This document shows positions 1 to 9,025 of a stretch of DNA of 64,000 bases, piece by piece. A model generated the notes under the pieces. The model was not told the DNA's origin. It saw nothing but the letters and a program-made list of their open reading frames with translations, and ran no database searches. The position numbers were made by a program, and so were the translations under genes. The first letter of the stretch is position 1. Every line of letters starts with the position of its first letter. This DNA is from Collinsella aerofaciens (GTDB taxonomy: Bacteria; Actinomycetota; Coriobacteriia; Coriobacteriales; Coriobacteriaceae): contig NZ_JADNGN010000005.1 of the NCBI RefSeq assembly GCF_015553355.1, positions 18,448-82,447 of the forward strand, in the 5' to 3' direction.

Positions 1-2
1 TC

Positions 3-161
<159 letters not shown>

Positions 162-188
162 GCGCGCAACACAAGCGATTGGTATGCG

Positions 189-219
189 ATGTGACAAAGG
201 GACTGTCCCTTTGTCACAT
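189..219. repeat. 31-bp palindrome with GGGACTGTCCC core; possible terminator
   Basis: Two 14-base arms (ATGTGACAAAGGGA and its complement) flank the 3-base centre CTG and are followed by a T-run. It lies between the end of xpt and the release-factor-like gene, so it can act as a terminator of xpt. It shares its GGGAC core with other intergenic palindromes in the window. Confidence 0.75.
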
Positions 220-244
220 TTTTTGTATGAGGGGAGGTGTTGAT

Positions 245-625
245 ATGGACGAGAACAAGATGGGATGGCGCGAGTATGCGCGCTATGCCGAGATGTCGGC
301 TGAGGAGTTGGCGCGCGATTGCGAGGTGCAGGTGTTTCGCGCGACTGGTCCGGGCGGACAAGGCGTCAACACGACGGACTCGGCGGTGCGCATGAAACAT
401 ATCCCTTCGGGAATTACCGTGACGGCGCGCGAGAGCCGCAGTCAGTTCCAAAACCGTAGCAGCTGCCTGCGTAAGCTGCGCGCTGAGCTTGAGCGTCGCG
501 GGCGTCCACCGCGCCGACGCGTAAAGACCAAGGTGCCTCAGCGCTCTCGCCAGCGCAGGCTCAATGACAAGCACTTCAACGCCATTAAAAAGGCCAACCG
601 TCGCAAGCCGGGCAGCGACGAATAG
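245..625 (+). CDS. Peptide chain release factor-like protein (ArfB/YaeJ type)
   Basis: A 126-residue basic protein with the RF-1 catalytic signature GPGGQGVN at about residues 35-42, where GGQ is the peptidyl-tRNA hydrolysis motif. The C-terminal half is rich in Arg and Lys, as in ArfB/YaeJ, where the basic tail enters the empty mRNA channel. It is far too short for RF1 or RF2 and has no codon-recognition domain, so a ribosome-rescue role is likely. ATG 245 is chosen because GGGGAGG lies just upstream. An in-frame start further up would place the palindrome at 189-219 inside the coding region. The gene converges with the lipid kinase gene. It could also be an uncharacterised RF-1-domain paralogue. 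Confidence 0.8.
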   Translation: MDENKMGWREYARYAEMSAEELARDCEVQVFRATGPGGQGVNTTDSAVRMKHIPSGITVTARESRSQFQNRSSCLRKLRAELERRGRPPRRRVKTKVPQRSRQRRLNDKHFNAIKKANRRKPGSDE

Positions 626-631
626 CTTCCT

Positions 632-706
632 CATAAGTTGCGGTGAAATAGGGACTGTTTTGCGGCTTTAACTGCATAAACAGTCCCTATTTCACCGCAA
701 CTTATG
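632..706. repeat. 29-bp perfect inverted repeat, bidirectional terminator-like hairpin
   Basis: Bases 632-660 are exactly complementary to 678-706, with a 17-base loop. The arm contains AAGTTGCGGTGAAATAGGGA. It sits between two converging genes, so it may stop transcription from both sides. Close relatives of the same arm occur at 17968-18406 and 57559-57625. Confidence 0.85.
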
Positions 707-711
707 GGGGG

Positions 712-1674
712 TTAGCGGGTTGGGTGCCAGACTTCGAGAGCGGCGGGAAGGACGTCGACCTCGATGTGCGAGGCGACAACGGGCTCGCCGTCGGCTTGGA
801 TGGGGTAGTCGGGCTCCTCAAAGGTGAGTGCGGCATGGCGGCAGCGGCGCATACGAACTGCTGGCAACTTGGTATGGTGGCCGTCCTTGGCCGAAAGGAA
901 CATAGGCAGGGCAACCGCGCGAGGGACGGGGCCGCAGGCGTAGCAGACGTCGAGTACGCCGTCGCAGGGGTCGGCATCGGGGCAGATGCGATAGCCCGAG
1001 CCATACGTGGGGCCCAGCTGAATCGCCATAACGATCGCCCTCACGCGCTCGGCGGGCGCGCCGTCAAAGCTGACTGTCATGGGGTAGTTGCGATAGCGCA
1101 GGCCAAACTGCTCAAGTCCCGAGAGGGTGTAGAGCGGAGCGCCCGTCAGGCCAGTCTTTTTGCGCAGTTCGGTGGTGCCAAGGCCGATGGCGGCATCGAT
1201 GCCGACCGAAAGCGTCTGGTCGTAGTACTCAACGGTAGCCTCGCCGCTGCCGCATGCGGGGTTCCATGAGCGAATCCGCCCGATGTCCTGACGCTGCAGC
1301 TCACAGGTGAGCAGCGCGCCAAAATTCTTGCCGGAGAAATCTTCGATGCCGAGCGTTTGGGCAAAATCGTTGCCGGAGCCCACGGGCAGGACGGCAAGAG
1401 CGGGGCGGGCGTCCTCCTTTTGCGTCATAAGCCCGTTGACGACCTCGTGGATCACGCCGTCGCCGCCAAGGGCGATAACGGTGCGATAGCCCTGAGCCTG
1501 GGCGGCCAGCTCCTTGGCGTGTCCCATACGTTCGGTTAGCACCAGGTCAAACTGGGATGCGCGTGCGGTCATGTCCAAAAAGCGTTGCAGGCGCTCGGCA
1601 ACTTCGCGCGCCGCACCCGACTGGGCGGCTGGGTTGGCGATGATGAGCGTGCGACCAAAATCAGTTGCGTGCAT
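712..1674 (-). CDS. Diacylglycerol/lipid kinase family protein (DagK/YegS fold)
   Basis: A 320-residue protein. Near the N-terminus it has TLIIANPAAQSG, the nucleotide-binding loop of this fold, then VIALGGDGVIHEVVNGL at about residues 60-75. The GGDGT-like motif here reads GGDGV and is the catalytic and ATP-binding signature. LPVGSGNDFAQTLG follows, which is the third family block. Family members phosphorylate diacylglycerol, sphingoid or other lipids at the cytoplasmic membrane face; the substrate cannot be told from sequence. ATG 1674 is preferred over the upstream in-frame start at 1746 because GGGAG lies 7 bases ahead of it and it begins directly before the Rossmann-like core. Confidence 0.85.
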   Translation of the reverse strand: MHATDFGRTLIIANPAAQSGAAREVAERLQRFLDMTARASQFDLVLTERMGHAKELAAQAQGYRTVIALGGDGVIHEVVNGLMTQKEDARPALAVLPVGSGNDFAQTLGIEDFSGKNFGALLTCELQRQDIGRIRSWNPACGSGEATVEYYDQTLSVGIDAAIGLGTTELRKKTGLTGAPLYTLSGLEQFGLRYRNYPMTVSFDGAPAERVRAIVMAIQLGPTYGSGYRICPDADPCDGVLDVCYACGPVPRAVALPMFLSAKDGHHTKLPAVRMRRCRHAALTFEEPDYPIQADGEPVVASHIEVDVLPAALEVWHPTR

Positions 1675-1760
1675 GGGGCGACTCCCGGCGTATGACGTTA
1701 CGGTGCGGTCGCGCTCAGGTCGAATTGCCCCTGATTGTGGCTGCACGGCGATTATTTCAT

Positions 1761-3182
1761 CTACTCTATCAGGTCGTTGTGGCGCTCGATAGCATCCGCT
1801 ACCGTACCGCCCTCATCCACAATAAGCGAACGGCGCTTGGGCGAGATGATGCGCTGGGCGGGGTACACGCCGCGGTGGCCGCCGGCGAGATAGCTGATAA
1901 AGGCCACGATGACAAAGAACCCGGCTGCCGTGCCGTGGAACAGGTCGATGGCCATCATACAGGTGGTGATAGGCACGTTAAGGCCGGCGCAGAACACGCC
2001 GAGCATGCCCAGCGCTGCTAGAAAGCTGGGATCGATTCCGACGAGGCAACCGATCCAGCCGCCGAGCGCCGCACCGATACCAAACAGGGGCGTGACCTCG
2101 CCGCCTTGGAAGCCGGCGCCCAGGGTGAGCGCTGTGACGACCAACTTGATGACTGCGTCCGCCAGGGTGGTGTTGCCGGCAAATCCGGCGCCGGAAAGCC
2201 ACGTGGAAAGGCCGGCGTAGTCCCAGGCGTCGAGGAGGACATAGGCGGCCAAAACCACGAGTGCGCCTATGAGTGCGCGAACGAGGTAATTGGTGATAAA
2301 ACGACCGTAGAGGCTCTTGACGGTTCGAACCGACCAGGCAAAGAGGCGTGCCGTCAGACCGAAGATGATGGCGCTGATAACAACGATGACAACCGTCCGT
2401 GGTGTCATGTTGGGAACGCTGGCGATGACATTCGCTTCGTACTCGGTACCCAGGGCGAGTGATGTAAAGTAGCCGGTAAACGAGGCGACCAGGCAGTAGA
2501 TGCCCGCGGTGTAGTCGATTTTGCCGATAAAGCACATCTCCATGCCAAAGAACGCGCCGGCAAGGGGCGAACCGAATACGGCGCCAAAGGCCGACGAGAT
2601 GCCGGCGAGCATGAGGTCGTGGTGGTCATGCTTTTTGAGGTGGGCGAGGCTCGAGATGTTGCTGGCGATGGTGCCGCCAATCTGCACCGCGGCTCCCTCG
2701 CGACCGGCCGATCCGCCCGTTAGGTGCGTGAGCGTGGAGCAGACGAAGGTGAGGACGGCCATGCGCATATGGATGAGGCGTGTGCCCAGAGCGGAGTCGA
2801 TGACCAGGTTGTTACCGCGTTTGGCGGCAAGACCGTGGTTTTTGTACATCCATGCGGTGGCAACGCCCACAACGGGAAGCAGCGCGTAAATCCACGCATG
2901 GTGCTCGCGATAATCGGTCGCGATATTCAGCGAGGCCAAAAACGCCCAAGCGGCAACGCCCATGGCGAGCGAGACGATGACGACGAGTGCGAGCAACTTG
3001 GCGCTCGCGAGTAGGTTGCGAGCGTTGCGGCGCGTGTCGGCAGCCAAGAGATGCTCAGAGCGGGTGAGCTGATGCCTGCCTGCCGTGATGACGTCGTTCA
3101 GGGAGAAAAAACCGCCTTCGTCGAGCGGCTGGGAATGATCCTGCGCTTCGTTTGCGCTTTCGGGTTTGTCGTTATGAGCCAT
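1761..3182 (-). CDS. ClC-family chloride channel / anion-proton antiporter
   Basis: A 473-residue integral membrane protein with about ten or more hydrophobic segments. It carries the ClC selectivity-filter block as GGSAGREGAAVQIGG (usual GREGP, here GREGA) around residues 150-165, then GSPLAGAFFGMEM. The Glu of GREG is the conserved gating/proton glutamate. The N-terminal 70 residues are hydrophilic and cytoplasmic. There is no CBS domain, as in many bacterial ClC proteins. It probably exchanges chloride or fluoride for protons; the motif alone does not decide which. ATG 3182 is preceded by GAGGA. It is transcribed away from moeA, sharing the 3183-3392 intergenic region. Confidence 0.92.
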   Translation of the reverse strand: MAHNDKPESANEAQDHSQPLDEGGFFSLNDVITAGRHQLTRSEHLLAADTRRNARNLLASAKLLALVVIVSLAMGVAAWAFLASLNIATDYREHHAWIYALLPVVGVATAWMYKNHGLAAKRGNNLVIDSALGTRLIHMRMAVLTFVCSTLTHLTGGSAGREGAAVQIGGTIASNISSLAHLKKHDHHDLMLAGISSAFGAVFGSPLAGAFFGMEMCFIGKIDYTAGIYCLVASFTGYFTSLALGTEYEANVIASVPNMTPRTVVIVVISAIIFGLTARLFAWSVRTVKSLYGRFITNYLVRALIGALVVLAAYVLLDAWDYAGLSTWLSGAGFAGNTTLADAVIKLVVTALTLGAGFQGGEVTPLFGIGAALGGWIGCLVGIDPSFLAALGMLGVFCAGLNVPITTCMMAIDLFHGTAAGFFVIVAFISYLAGGHRGVYPAQRIISPKRRSLIVDEGGTVADAIERHNDLIE

Positions 3183-3392
3183 ACGTTCCTCTTTTAGGTT
3201 GCAACGCAAGCATTATAAAACGCGGTAAACGCGACGAGCCGGTGGGTTGGTTTCCATTCTGTTTCGCGGCCTGCAACCGACAGGTGTATTTGCGGGTGCA
3301 GGCCGAGTCGCGGTCGTGCGTCGGGGGATTATACTGAGACAAGCATAAAGAATCGGCGCCCCTGTTGTGCGCCGTGGCATTAAGAGGTGCAT

Positions 3393-4655
3393 ATGGCAGA
3401 GAAACTCATTCCGCTGGAGGACGCGCAGTCGATTGTTCTGTCGCACGTTGCTCCGACCGATCTCGTCGAGATTCCCGTGTGGCAGGCCGCCGGTCTTCCC
3501 TTGGCCGAGGACGCGGTGGCCGATATCGACATCTCGCCGTTTGCCAACAGCGCCATGGACGGGTATGCCGTGCGCGCAGCCGATCTTGCTGCGGCCGCCG
3601 GTGACACTCCGGTGACGCTCTCCGTCGTAGGACACGAGGCCGCGGGCCATGTCTTTGAGGGCACAATCGGCGCGGGCGAGACCGTCCGCATCATGACGGG
3701 CGCGCCGGTGCCCGAAGGTGCCGATGCCGTGGTGAAGTACGAGATCGTCGACGTACTCGATGGCGATGGCAACGAGGGCTCGCACGTTCGCTTCTCGGCG
3801 CCTGCCAAGGTAGGGGAGAACGTTCGCTCTGCCGCCGAGGAGGCCCATGCCGGCGATGTTGTGATGCATGCCGGCGAGGTCGTGGCTCCGGCGGGCGCCG
3901 GCTTGCTGGCAAGCGCCGGATACGCGAGCGTGAAGGTACACGCTGCCCCACGTGTGGGCATCATCTCGCTGGGCACGGAACTGGTCGCACCGAGTAAGGT
4001 ACCGGCGCGCGGTCAGATTCGCGATTCCAACTCCTCGGCGCTGATGGCCGAGGCGCTCGATGCCGGCGCCGAGCCCGTGTTCTACGGTATTGCGCCCGAC
4101 GATGAGCAGGCGATTGGCGAGCTGGTGCATCGCGCCACGCGAGAGTGCGATTTTGTCATTACGAGCGGCGGCGCCTCGGCGGGCGATTACGACTACGTGA
4201 CGGCGCTCGTCCGGCGCGAGGGCGTGGTGCTGTTCGATCGCATCTCGATGCGTCCGGGCAAGGCCATCACGTTTGGCTTGCTCGGGGGCAAGCCCTACCT
4301 AGGGCTTTCAGGCAATCCGGCCGCGGCGTATGTGGGCTTTGAGATGCTCGCCCGTCCGGCGATTCGCAAGATGCGCGGCTTTGCCGAGGGCGTGCGTCCC
4401 GTGCAGCAGGCGACGCTCACGCACGGCGTGAAAAAGCGCCAGGACCGACGCTTCTTCGATCGCGCCACGGTTTTGCGCGACCCCGAGACCAGTGAGCTGT
4501 TGGTGACCGAGGCCAAGACGCAGAATTCGGCGCTGCTCGGCACGATGCAGCGGTCCAACTGCCTGCTGCGTATTGACGAAGGACCGTGCGAGCTCAAGGC
4601 GGGCGACGTCGTGGATGTCGTGCGTGTCGACCTGCCCGAGGGCACGGTGTTGTAG
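3393..4655 (+). CDS. moeA: Molybdopterin molybdenumtransferase MoeA
   Basis: A 420-residue gephyrin-like protein. Domain order is MoeA N-terminal region (residues 1-170, with FANSAMDGYAVRA, the family signature), a MoCF-binding domain (about 175-320, with GIISLGTELV, TSGGASAGDYDYV and LSGNPAAAYVG), then the C-terminal MoeA domain. It inserts molybdate into adenylylated molybdopterin. ATG 3393 is used because AGAGG lies just upstream. A GTG two codons earlier is possible but has poorer spacing. Eleven bases separate it from mogA, so the two are surely one operon, and the next operon imports molybdate. Confidence 0.95.
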   Translation: MAEKLIPLEDAQSIVLSHVAPTDLVEIPVWQAAGLPLAEDAVADIDISPFANSAMDGYAVRAADLAAAAGDTPVTLSVVGHEAAGHVFEGTIGAGETVRIMTGAPVPEGADAVVKYEIVDVLDGDGNEGSHVRFSAPAKVGENVRSAAEEAHAGDVVMHAGEVVAPAGAGLLASAGYASVKVHAAPRVGIISLGTELVAPSKVPARGQIRDSNSSALMAEALDAGAEPVFYGIAPDDEQAIGELVHRATRECDFVITSGGASAGDYDYVTALVRREGVVLFDRISMRPGKAITFGLLGGKPYLGLSGNPAAAYVGFEMLARPAIRKMRGFAEGVRPVQQATLTHGVKKRQDRRFFDRATVLRDPETSELLVTEAKTQNSALLGTMQRSNCLLRIDEGPCELKAGDVVDVVRVDLPEGTVL

Positions 4656-4665
4656 GAGGAAGACT

Positions 4666-5145
4666 ATGGAGTTGAAGATTTCGATCGTGACGTGCTCGGA
4701 TACGCGCGATCTTGCTCAGGACGAGGCTGGAGCCGCACTCGAGGAACTTATCGAGGCGCAGGGCTGGACGGTCGCCTCGCATGTGGTCGTGCGCGACGAC
4801 GCCAGCGAGATCGGTGATGCCATTGTGGAAGCCGCCGATGAGTGCCACGCCAATGTCGTGCTCACCTGTGGCGGCACGGGACTTTCGATGCGCGACGTGA
4901 CGCCCGAGGCGACGCGTGCCGTCTGCGACCGCGATGTGCCGGGTATTGCAGAGGCAATCCGTGCGTACTCCATGACCAAGACGCGCCGCGCTATGCTCTC
5001 GCGCGCCGTGTGCATGCAGCGTGGGCATACGCTTGTCATCAACTTTCCGGGATCCACGAAAGCGGCCCGCGAAAGCTGGGAGGCCGTGAGCGATCAGCTG
5101 GAGCATGCGGCCCAAATGACGGCGGGCGGCGGACATACCAAATAA
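4666..5145 (+). CDS. mogA: Molybdopterin adenylyltransferase, MogA/MoaB family
   Basis: A 159-residue single-domain MoCF-binding protein with LTCGGTGLSMRDVTPEA (the GGTG motif at about residue 70) and the later VINFPGSTKAARES block. MogA adenylylates molybdopterin before MoeA inserts molybdenum. ATG 4666 follows TAGGAGGA at the end of moeA, giving a strong ribosome binding site. Pairing with moeA supports MogA rather than a stand-alone MoaB, though sequence alone does not separate the two subfamilies. A terminator-like hairpin follows at 5159-5195. Confidence 0.9.
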   Translation: MELKISIVTCSDTRDLAQDEAGAALEELIEAQGWTVASHVVVRDDASEIGDAIVEAADECHANVVLTCGGTGLSMRDVTPEATRAVCDRDVPGIAEAIRAYSMTKTRRAMLSRAVCMQRGHTLVINFPGSTKAARESWEAVSDQLEHAAQMTAGGGHTK

Positions 5146-5158
5146 GCGGTTTACCTGC

Positions 5159-5195
5159 GGCGGGGCGACCTGAACGGCTGCTCCGCCTTTGTTTT
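5159..5195 (+). terminator. Rho-independent terminator after moeA-mogA
   Basis: GGCGGGGC at 5159-5166 pairs, with one wobble, with GCTCCGCC at 5180-5187 and is followed by TTTGTTTT. Confidence 0.7.
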
Positions 5196-5235
5196 CCGCC
5201 GAAGCGACGCCGAGGTGTACGGCAACTCGAAACTA

Positions 5236-5288
5236 TATTCTCTAGCGAGAATAATTTCTCATTATCTTTATTCGCGCGGAAGTATAAT
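5236..5288 (+). promoter_or_regulatory. Candidate modABC promoter with adjacent inverted repeat
   Basis: An inverted repeat, TATTCTC/TAGC/GAGAATA, lies at 5236-5253, followed by AT-rich DNA and a consensus -10 hexamer TATAAT at 5283-5288, about 60 bases before modA. No good -35 box is visible, which would fit an activated or repressed promoter. The repeat could be the site of a molybdate- or metal-responsive regulator; no regulator gene is in the window. Confidence 0.5.
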
Positions 5289-5348
5289 CTAGTAACAGAA
5301 TAAAGCCTGCGGCGGGGTGCGCGGGCATAGCGTTCGAAAGGGTTGAAT

Positions 5349-6224
5349 ATGTTCGATATGGTTTCACGCCGCGGTTTTGTCTCGCTTTCTGCTGCCGCTG
5401 CCGCCGGCCTTGGCCTTGCCGGCTGCTCGGGCAACAAGACGTCCGAGCCCGCTGGTTCCGATGCCGGCTCCGTCAAGTCTTCCTCTAAGAAGAAGGCTGT
5501 CGAGCTGCAGGTCTTTGCCGCCAACTCGCTCGAGAAGGCCCTGCCCGAGGTTCAGGAGTTCTACACCGAGCAGACCGGCACCACGTTTGCCGACACGCAG
5601 TTTAAGGCGTCTGGCGACCTCGTCGAGCAGATGCGCGCCGGTGCCACGGTCGACGTGCTCATCACCGCTTCCAAGGGCACCATGGATGACGCTGAGACCG
5701 CCGAGCTCGTCGACGCCGGCACCCGTGAGGACATGTTCGTCAACGACCTCGTGATTATTCGCGCCGAGGGCTCCGACACCAAGGTTGAGGCCATCGCCGA
5801 CGTCGCGAATCTGGACGGCAAGATCGCCATCGGCGACGCCAAGACTGTCCCCGCCGGCAAGTACGCCAACCAGGCCCTGGCCTCCGTGGGCCTCTACACC
5901 GGTACCGAGGGCGACGACGGCGAGTATGTGCCCGAGATCGCCGACAAGGTGGCCCTGGCCGACAAGGTCGGCACCGCTGCGTCTTACGTCTCTACAGGCG
6001 ACTGCGTGGCCGGTTTTGTCTACAGCTCCGATATCTTCCGCTACGACGGCATCGAGGAAGCCTTCGTGTGCCCCGAGGATTCGCACAAACCCATCGTGTA
6101 CCCGGGTGCCGTTGCCGAGAGCTCCGAGCACGCCGACGAGGCCAAGGCGTTCATCGACTTCTGTCTGACCAACAAGAAGGCTCAGAAGATTTGGGCTAAG
6201 TACGGCTTTGAGCTTTCCGAGTAG
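5349..6224 (+). CDS. modA: Molybdate ABC transporter substrate-binding lipoprotein ModA
   Basis: A 291-residue exported protein. The N-terminus has a twin-arginine-like SRRGFVSLSA, a hydrophobic Ala-rich stretch and the lipobox LAGC (Cys about residue 28), so it is likely a lipoprotein anchored outside the membrane. The mature part has VFAANSLEKALPEV, ASGDLVEQM, DVLITAS and a YPGAV block, the pattern of ModA/WtpA-type periplasmic binding proteins that bind molybdate or tungstate. ATG 5349 follows GAAAGGG. The next gene's earliest possible start overlaps its stop codon. It delivers oxyanion for the molybdopterin enzymes encoded later in the window. Confidence 0.93.
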   Translation: MFDMVSRRGFVSLSAAAAAGLGLAGCSGNKTSEPAGSDAGSVKSSSKKKAVELQVFAANSLEKALPEVQEFYTEQTGTTFADTQFKASGDLVEQMRAGATVDVLITASKGTMDDAETAELVDAGTREDMFVNDLVIIRAEGSDTKVEAIADVANLDGKIAIGDAKTVPAGKYANQALASVGLYTGTEGDDGEYVPEIADKVALADKVGTAASYVSTGDCVAGFVYSSDIFRYDGIEEAFVCPEDSHKPIVYPGAVAESSEHADEAKAFIDFCLTNKKAQKIWAKYGFELSE

Positions 6225-6292
6225 TGCGGCTTGGCGCGATAATTCCATCGTTTTGTGTTTCACTCCGTCCTTGTATTCGCTTGGAGCTTTTC

Positions 6293-7735
6293 GTGCTTAA
6301 TAGATTCCGCATGCTTGTCGCCTGTGCTTTGACCTTCGCGCTTTGCTGGGTGCCGGGATTTGCGTTTGCCGGGGACGCCGAGGACGGGGCCCAGGTTGCT
6401 GCGACCGCTCATGGGCTTTCCTATGGAATCGAGGGTTTTGAGCGGTTGGCGAAGGGGACCGCTCGTGCCATGGAGGGCCAGCCTGAGGGCTACCGGTTTC
6501 CCGTTGACGAGGATGTGGACCTTGTAGTGGCGCCTGCTGCCGATCGCGTTGTGGCGTGGATATCGCCCAAGGCGGTCGAGAAGTATGGATTGGATCCGCA
6601 GGACAACGAGTGCGTATCGGGTCTCAAGGCCCTCGTCTGTGACCTCGACAGCGCAAACTGCATGGGAGGTGCGCGGCTGGGGGACGTGGATCTTCCTTGG
6701 TATGTCACGGCGGAAACAACGTTTGATGCCGGCGGGTATACCTATGGCTTTGATGAGCGCGGTGCGGATGGGGACCGCTATGTGGTGATTGCATCAGCCT
6801 CGGGTGATGCCAAGGGCGGCGCGCGTTGGCTTGATAGCGCTCAAATGGTAGAGGCGTCGTCTGTCATGTTGCGGGATGAGCAAGGGCCCTTGACCTCTCT
6901 GGTCTCCTTTTTGGGCGACATCGACTATCGCCCGTTTTGGGTGTCCATTAAAACGAGCGGCCTTGCCCTGGTGATCTCCCTTGCGCTGGGCCTGTTCGCC
7001 GCGTGGAAGACTATGGGTACCTCGAGTCGCATCAAGGGCCTGCTCGACTCGGTCTTTACCATCCCTATGGTGCTGCCGCCCACGGTTTGCGGCTTTCTGC
7101 TCCTCATGCTGTTTGGTCGATCGACCGGGGTCGGTCGGTGGCTTATCGCGCATGGCATCTCGATCGTCTTTACGTGGCCCGCGGCGGTGATATCCGCCGT
7201 GGTGGTGTCGTTTCCCCTGGTCTACCGCACGGCGCTCGGAGCCTTCGAGAGCCTCGACACGCAGATGCTCGACGCCGCGCGAACCTTGGGATGGTCCGAA
7301 CGTCGCATCTTTGCCAAGCTCATGATGCCGCTTGGCTGGCCCTCGATTGCCGCCGGCACGGTGCTCGCCTTCGCGCGTGCCATGGGCGAGTTTGGCTGCA
7401 CCCTGTTCTTTGCGGGCAACTACGCCGGCATTACCCAGACCATCCCCATCGCCATCTACTTTGAGTGGATGGGCGGCAACACGTCGGTGGCGCTCTTTTG
7501 GGTCATCGTCGTAATCGTGTTCAGTTTCCTGGTCATCCTGTTCATCAATATGTACACCGCTCATTCGCAAAAGTATCGCGAGCGGGGCCTTTCCCGTGCG
7601 GAGCGCAAGCGGATCAAAGATCTTGCCGGACAGGGCGATTCGCTCGACCCGGCGGGCGGCGATGCCTTGCGTATCGATCGCGAGGCGCTGGCCGAGCTCA
7701 TGCGCGATGATGCCGCTTTGCAGGGAGGTCGATAG
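6293..7735 (+). CDS. modB: Molybdate ABC transporter permease ModB with an extra N-terminal extracytoplasmic domain
   Basis: A 480-residue protein. Residues 1 to about 27 form a signal-like segment ending AFAGDAEDG. Residues 28-210 are a soluble region with no family I recognise, holding an acidic VDEDVDLVVAP segment. From about 213 to 430 there is a normal ModB permease with five or six membrane segments and the ABC EAA-type loop DAARTLGWSERRIFAKLMMP. A hydrophilic 50-residue tail closes it. Typical ModB proteins are about 220-280 residues and lack the extra domain. GTG 6293 is chosen because GGAG lies 6 bases upstream and a signal peptide follows. A GTG at 6224 would overlap the modA stop but adds residues without a ribosome site. 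Confidence 0.88.
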   Translation: MLNRFRMLVACALTFALCWVPGFAFAGDAEDGAQVAATAHGLSYGIEGFERLAKGTARAMEGQPEGYRFPVDEDVDLVVAPAADRVVAWISPKAVEKYGLDPQDNECVSGLKALVCDLDSANCMGGARLGDVDLPWYVTAETTFDAGGYTYGFDERGADGDRYVVIASASGDAKGGARWLDSAQMVEASSVMLRDEQGPLTSLVSFLGDIDYRPFWVSIKTSGLALVISLALGLFAAWKTMGTSSRIKGLLDSVFTIPMVLPPTVCGFLLLMLFGRSTGVGRWLIAHGISIVFTWPAAVISAVVVSFPLVYRTALGAFESLDTQMLDAARTLGWSERRIFAKLMMPLGWPSIAAGTVLAFARAMGEFGCTLFFAGNYAGITQTIPIAIYFEWMGGNTSVALFWVIVVIVFSFLVILFINMYTAHSQKYRERGLSRAERKRIKDLAGQGDSLDPAGGDALRIDREALAELMRDDAALQGGR

Positions 7736-7738
7736 GCC

Positions 7739-8809
7739 ATGTCGCTCGTTCTGGATATCAAAAAGCGCTATCCCGGGTTTATGCTCGACATGCAGCTTGA
7801 GGCCGGCGAGGATCGTGTGGCGCTGCTCGGTGCCTCGGGTTGCGGCAAGAGCTGTACGCTGCGCTGCATCGCCGGCGTGGAGACGCCCGACGAGGGCAAG
7901 ATCGTCGTCAACGGCGTGACCTTTTTTGACTCGGCGACGGGCATCAACCTGTCGCCCCAGGAGCGAAAATGCGCCCTGCTGTTCCAAAACTATCAGCTGT
8001 TTCCCAACATGACGGTGGCCGATAACGTATGCGCCGGTGTAAAGGATGCGGGCGACGCCGCCGCGCGCAAAAAGCTCGCCGAGCGCTATCTGGGCATTTT
8101 CGGTCTGTCCGATTTTGCCGACCGCTATCCCGCGCGACTCTCGGGCGGTCAGCAACAACGTGTGGCGCTTGCCCGCATGGTGGCGGCGCATCCGGGCATT
8201 TTTATGTTCGACGAGCCCATGAGCGCACTCGATTCCTATCTTAAGAGCGCCCTCGAACAGAACATGCTCGACCTGTTCGATGTATGCAACCGCACCGTGC
8301 TCTACGTGAGCCACGACATCGACGAAGCGTGCCGCCTGTGCCAGCGCATCTGCGTGATGCACGACGGGCATGTTGAGGAGATCGGCTCCGTCGAGGACGT
8401 GGTCCGCCGTCCGCAGACGCTGGCGGCACTGCGCCTGACGGGCTGCAAGAACACAAGCCGGGCGCGCAAGATCGGCGACGAAGAAGTTGAGGCCCTCGAC
8501 TGGGGCATGACCTTTAATGTGGGTCGCGAGGTTCCCGATAATGCAGCGTACCTGGGCATTCGCGCGAGTTACTTCCATGTTGATAACCGTGCCGAGCGGG
8601 GCCGCAACAGTTACGACTTGCATGTGGCCCGTGTGAGCGATTCGCGTTTTGAGCGGCTGGTGCTGTTGGACGTGCCGCGTATTGATGCGCCCACGCGTTT
8701 GCAGTGGAAGGTGAATAAGGTGAGTGTACCCGTGGAAGAGCTGCCGCAGGCGGGTGAGACTCTGCGCATGCATTTTGATGCAAGCAGGATTCATCTCGTT
8801 TGCCGATAA
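7739..8809 (+). CDS. modC: Molybdate ABC transporter ATP-binding protein ModC
   Basis: A 356-residue ATPase. Walker A reads GASGCGKS (about residue 31-38), the Q-loop segment LLFQNYQLFPNM follows, then the signature LSGGQQQRVALAR and Walker B IFMFDEPMSALD, and the H-loop in YVSHDIDEA. The C-terminal 120 residues resemble the TOBE-type oxyanion-sensing region of ModC. It energises ModB. ATG 7739 is 3 bases after the modB stop with AGGGAGG inside the end of modB. A strong terminator follows at 8822. Confidence 0.93.
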   Translation: MSLVLDIKKRYPGFMLDMQLEAGEDRVALLGASGCGKSCTLRCIAGVETPDEGKIVVNGVTFFDSATGINLSPQERKCALLFQNYQLFPNMTVADNVCAGVKDAGDAAARKKLAERYLGIFGLSDFADRYPARLSGGQQQRVALARMVAAHPGIFMFDEPMSALDSYLKSALEQNMLDLFDVCNRTVLYVSHDIDEACRLCQRICVMHDGHVEEIGSVEDVVRRPQTLAALRLTGCKNTSRARKIGDEEVEALDWGMTFNVGREVPDNAAYLGIRASYFHVDNRAERGRNSYDLHVARVSDSRFERLVLLDVPRIDAPTRLQWKVNKVSVPVEELPQAGETLRMHFDASRIHLVCR

Positions 8810-8821
8810 TGCGGGGGCGAT

Positions 8822-8856
8822 GCGGTCGAGGAGGTAGTCCTCGACCGCTTTGTTTT
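8822..8856 (+). terminator. Rho-independent terminator of modABC
   Basis: An 11-bp perfect stem (GCGGTCGAGGA at 8822-8832 with TCCTCGACCGC at 8838-8848) is followed by TTTGTTTT. Confidence 0.88.
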
Positions 8857-8896
8857 CACTTCGCCGTTCGCCGATTTCTACATGACTAAACCTTAT

Positions 8897-8922
8897 CTGT
8901 CTGATAATTAATTATCAGACAG
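8897..8922. promoter_or_regulatory. 26-bp perfect AT-rich palindrome, candidate operator
   Basis: The sequence reads CTGTCTGATAATT and then its exact complement, with no loop. There is no T-run, and it lies in an AT-rich island 130 bases before a small ribosome-bound reading frame, so a dimeric regulator site is more likely than a terminator. It would control the Fe-S protein and selenium operon that follows. Confidence 0.6.
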
Positions 8923-9025
8923 TGAGATGCTCACATCTCGACGCTGTCGTACGCATGTCGGCGGTGTTCGTCTGGACGACAACCGTTGATATAGTTACCT
9001 TCGACGAGAAAAGGAGGGCGCGCTG

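Noticed and set aside
6794-8794. Antisense frame of about 660 codons opposite modB and modC
   Set aside because: modB and modC have clear motifs in the forward direction; the antisense product has none and no ribosome site.
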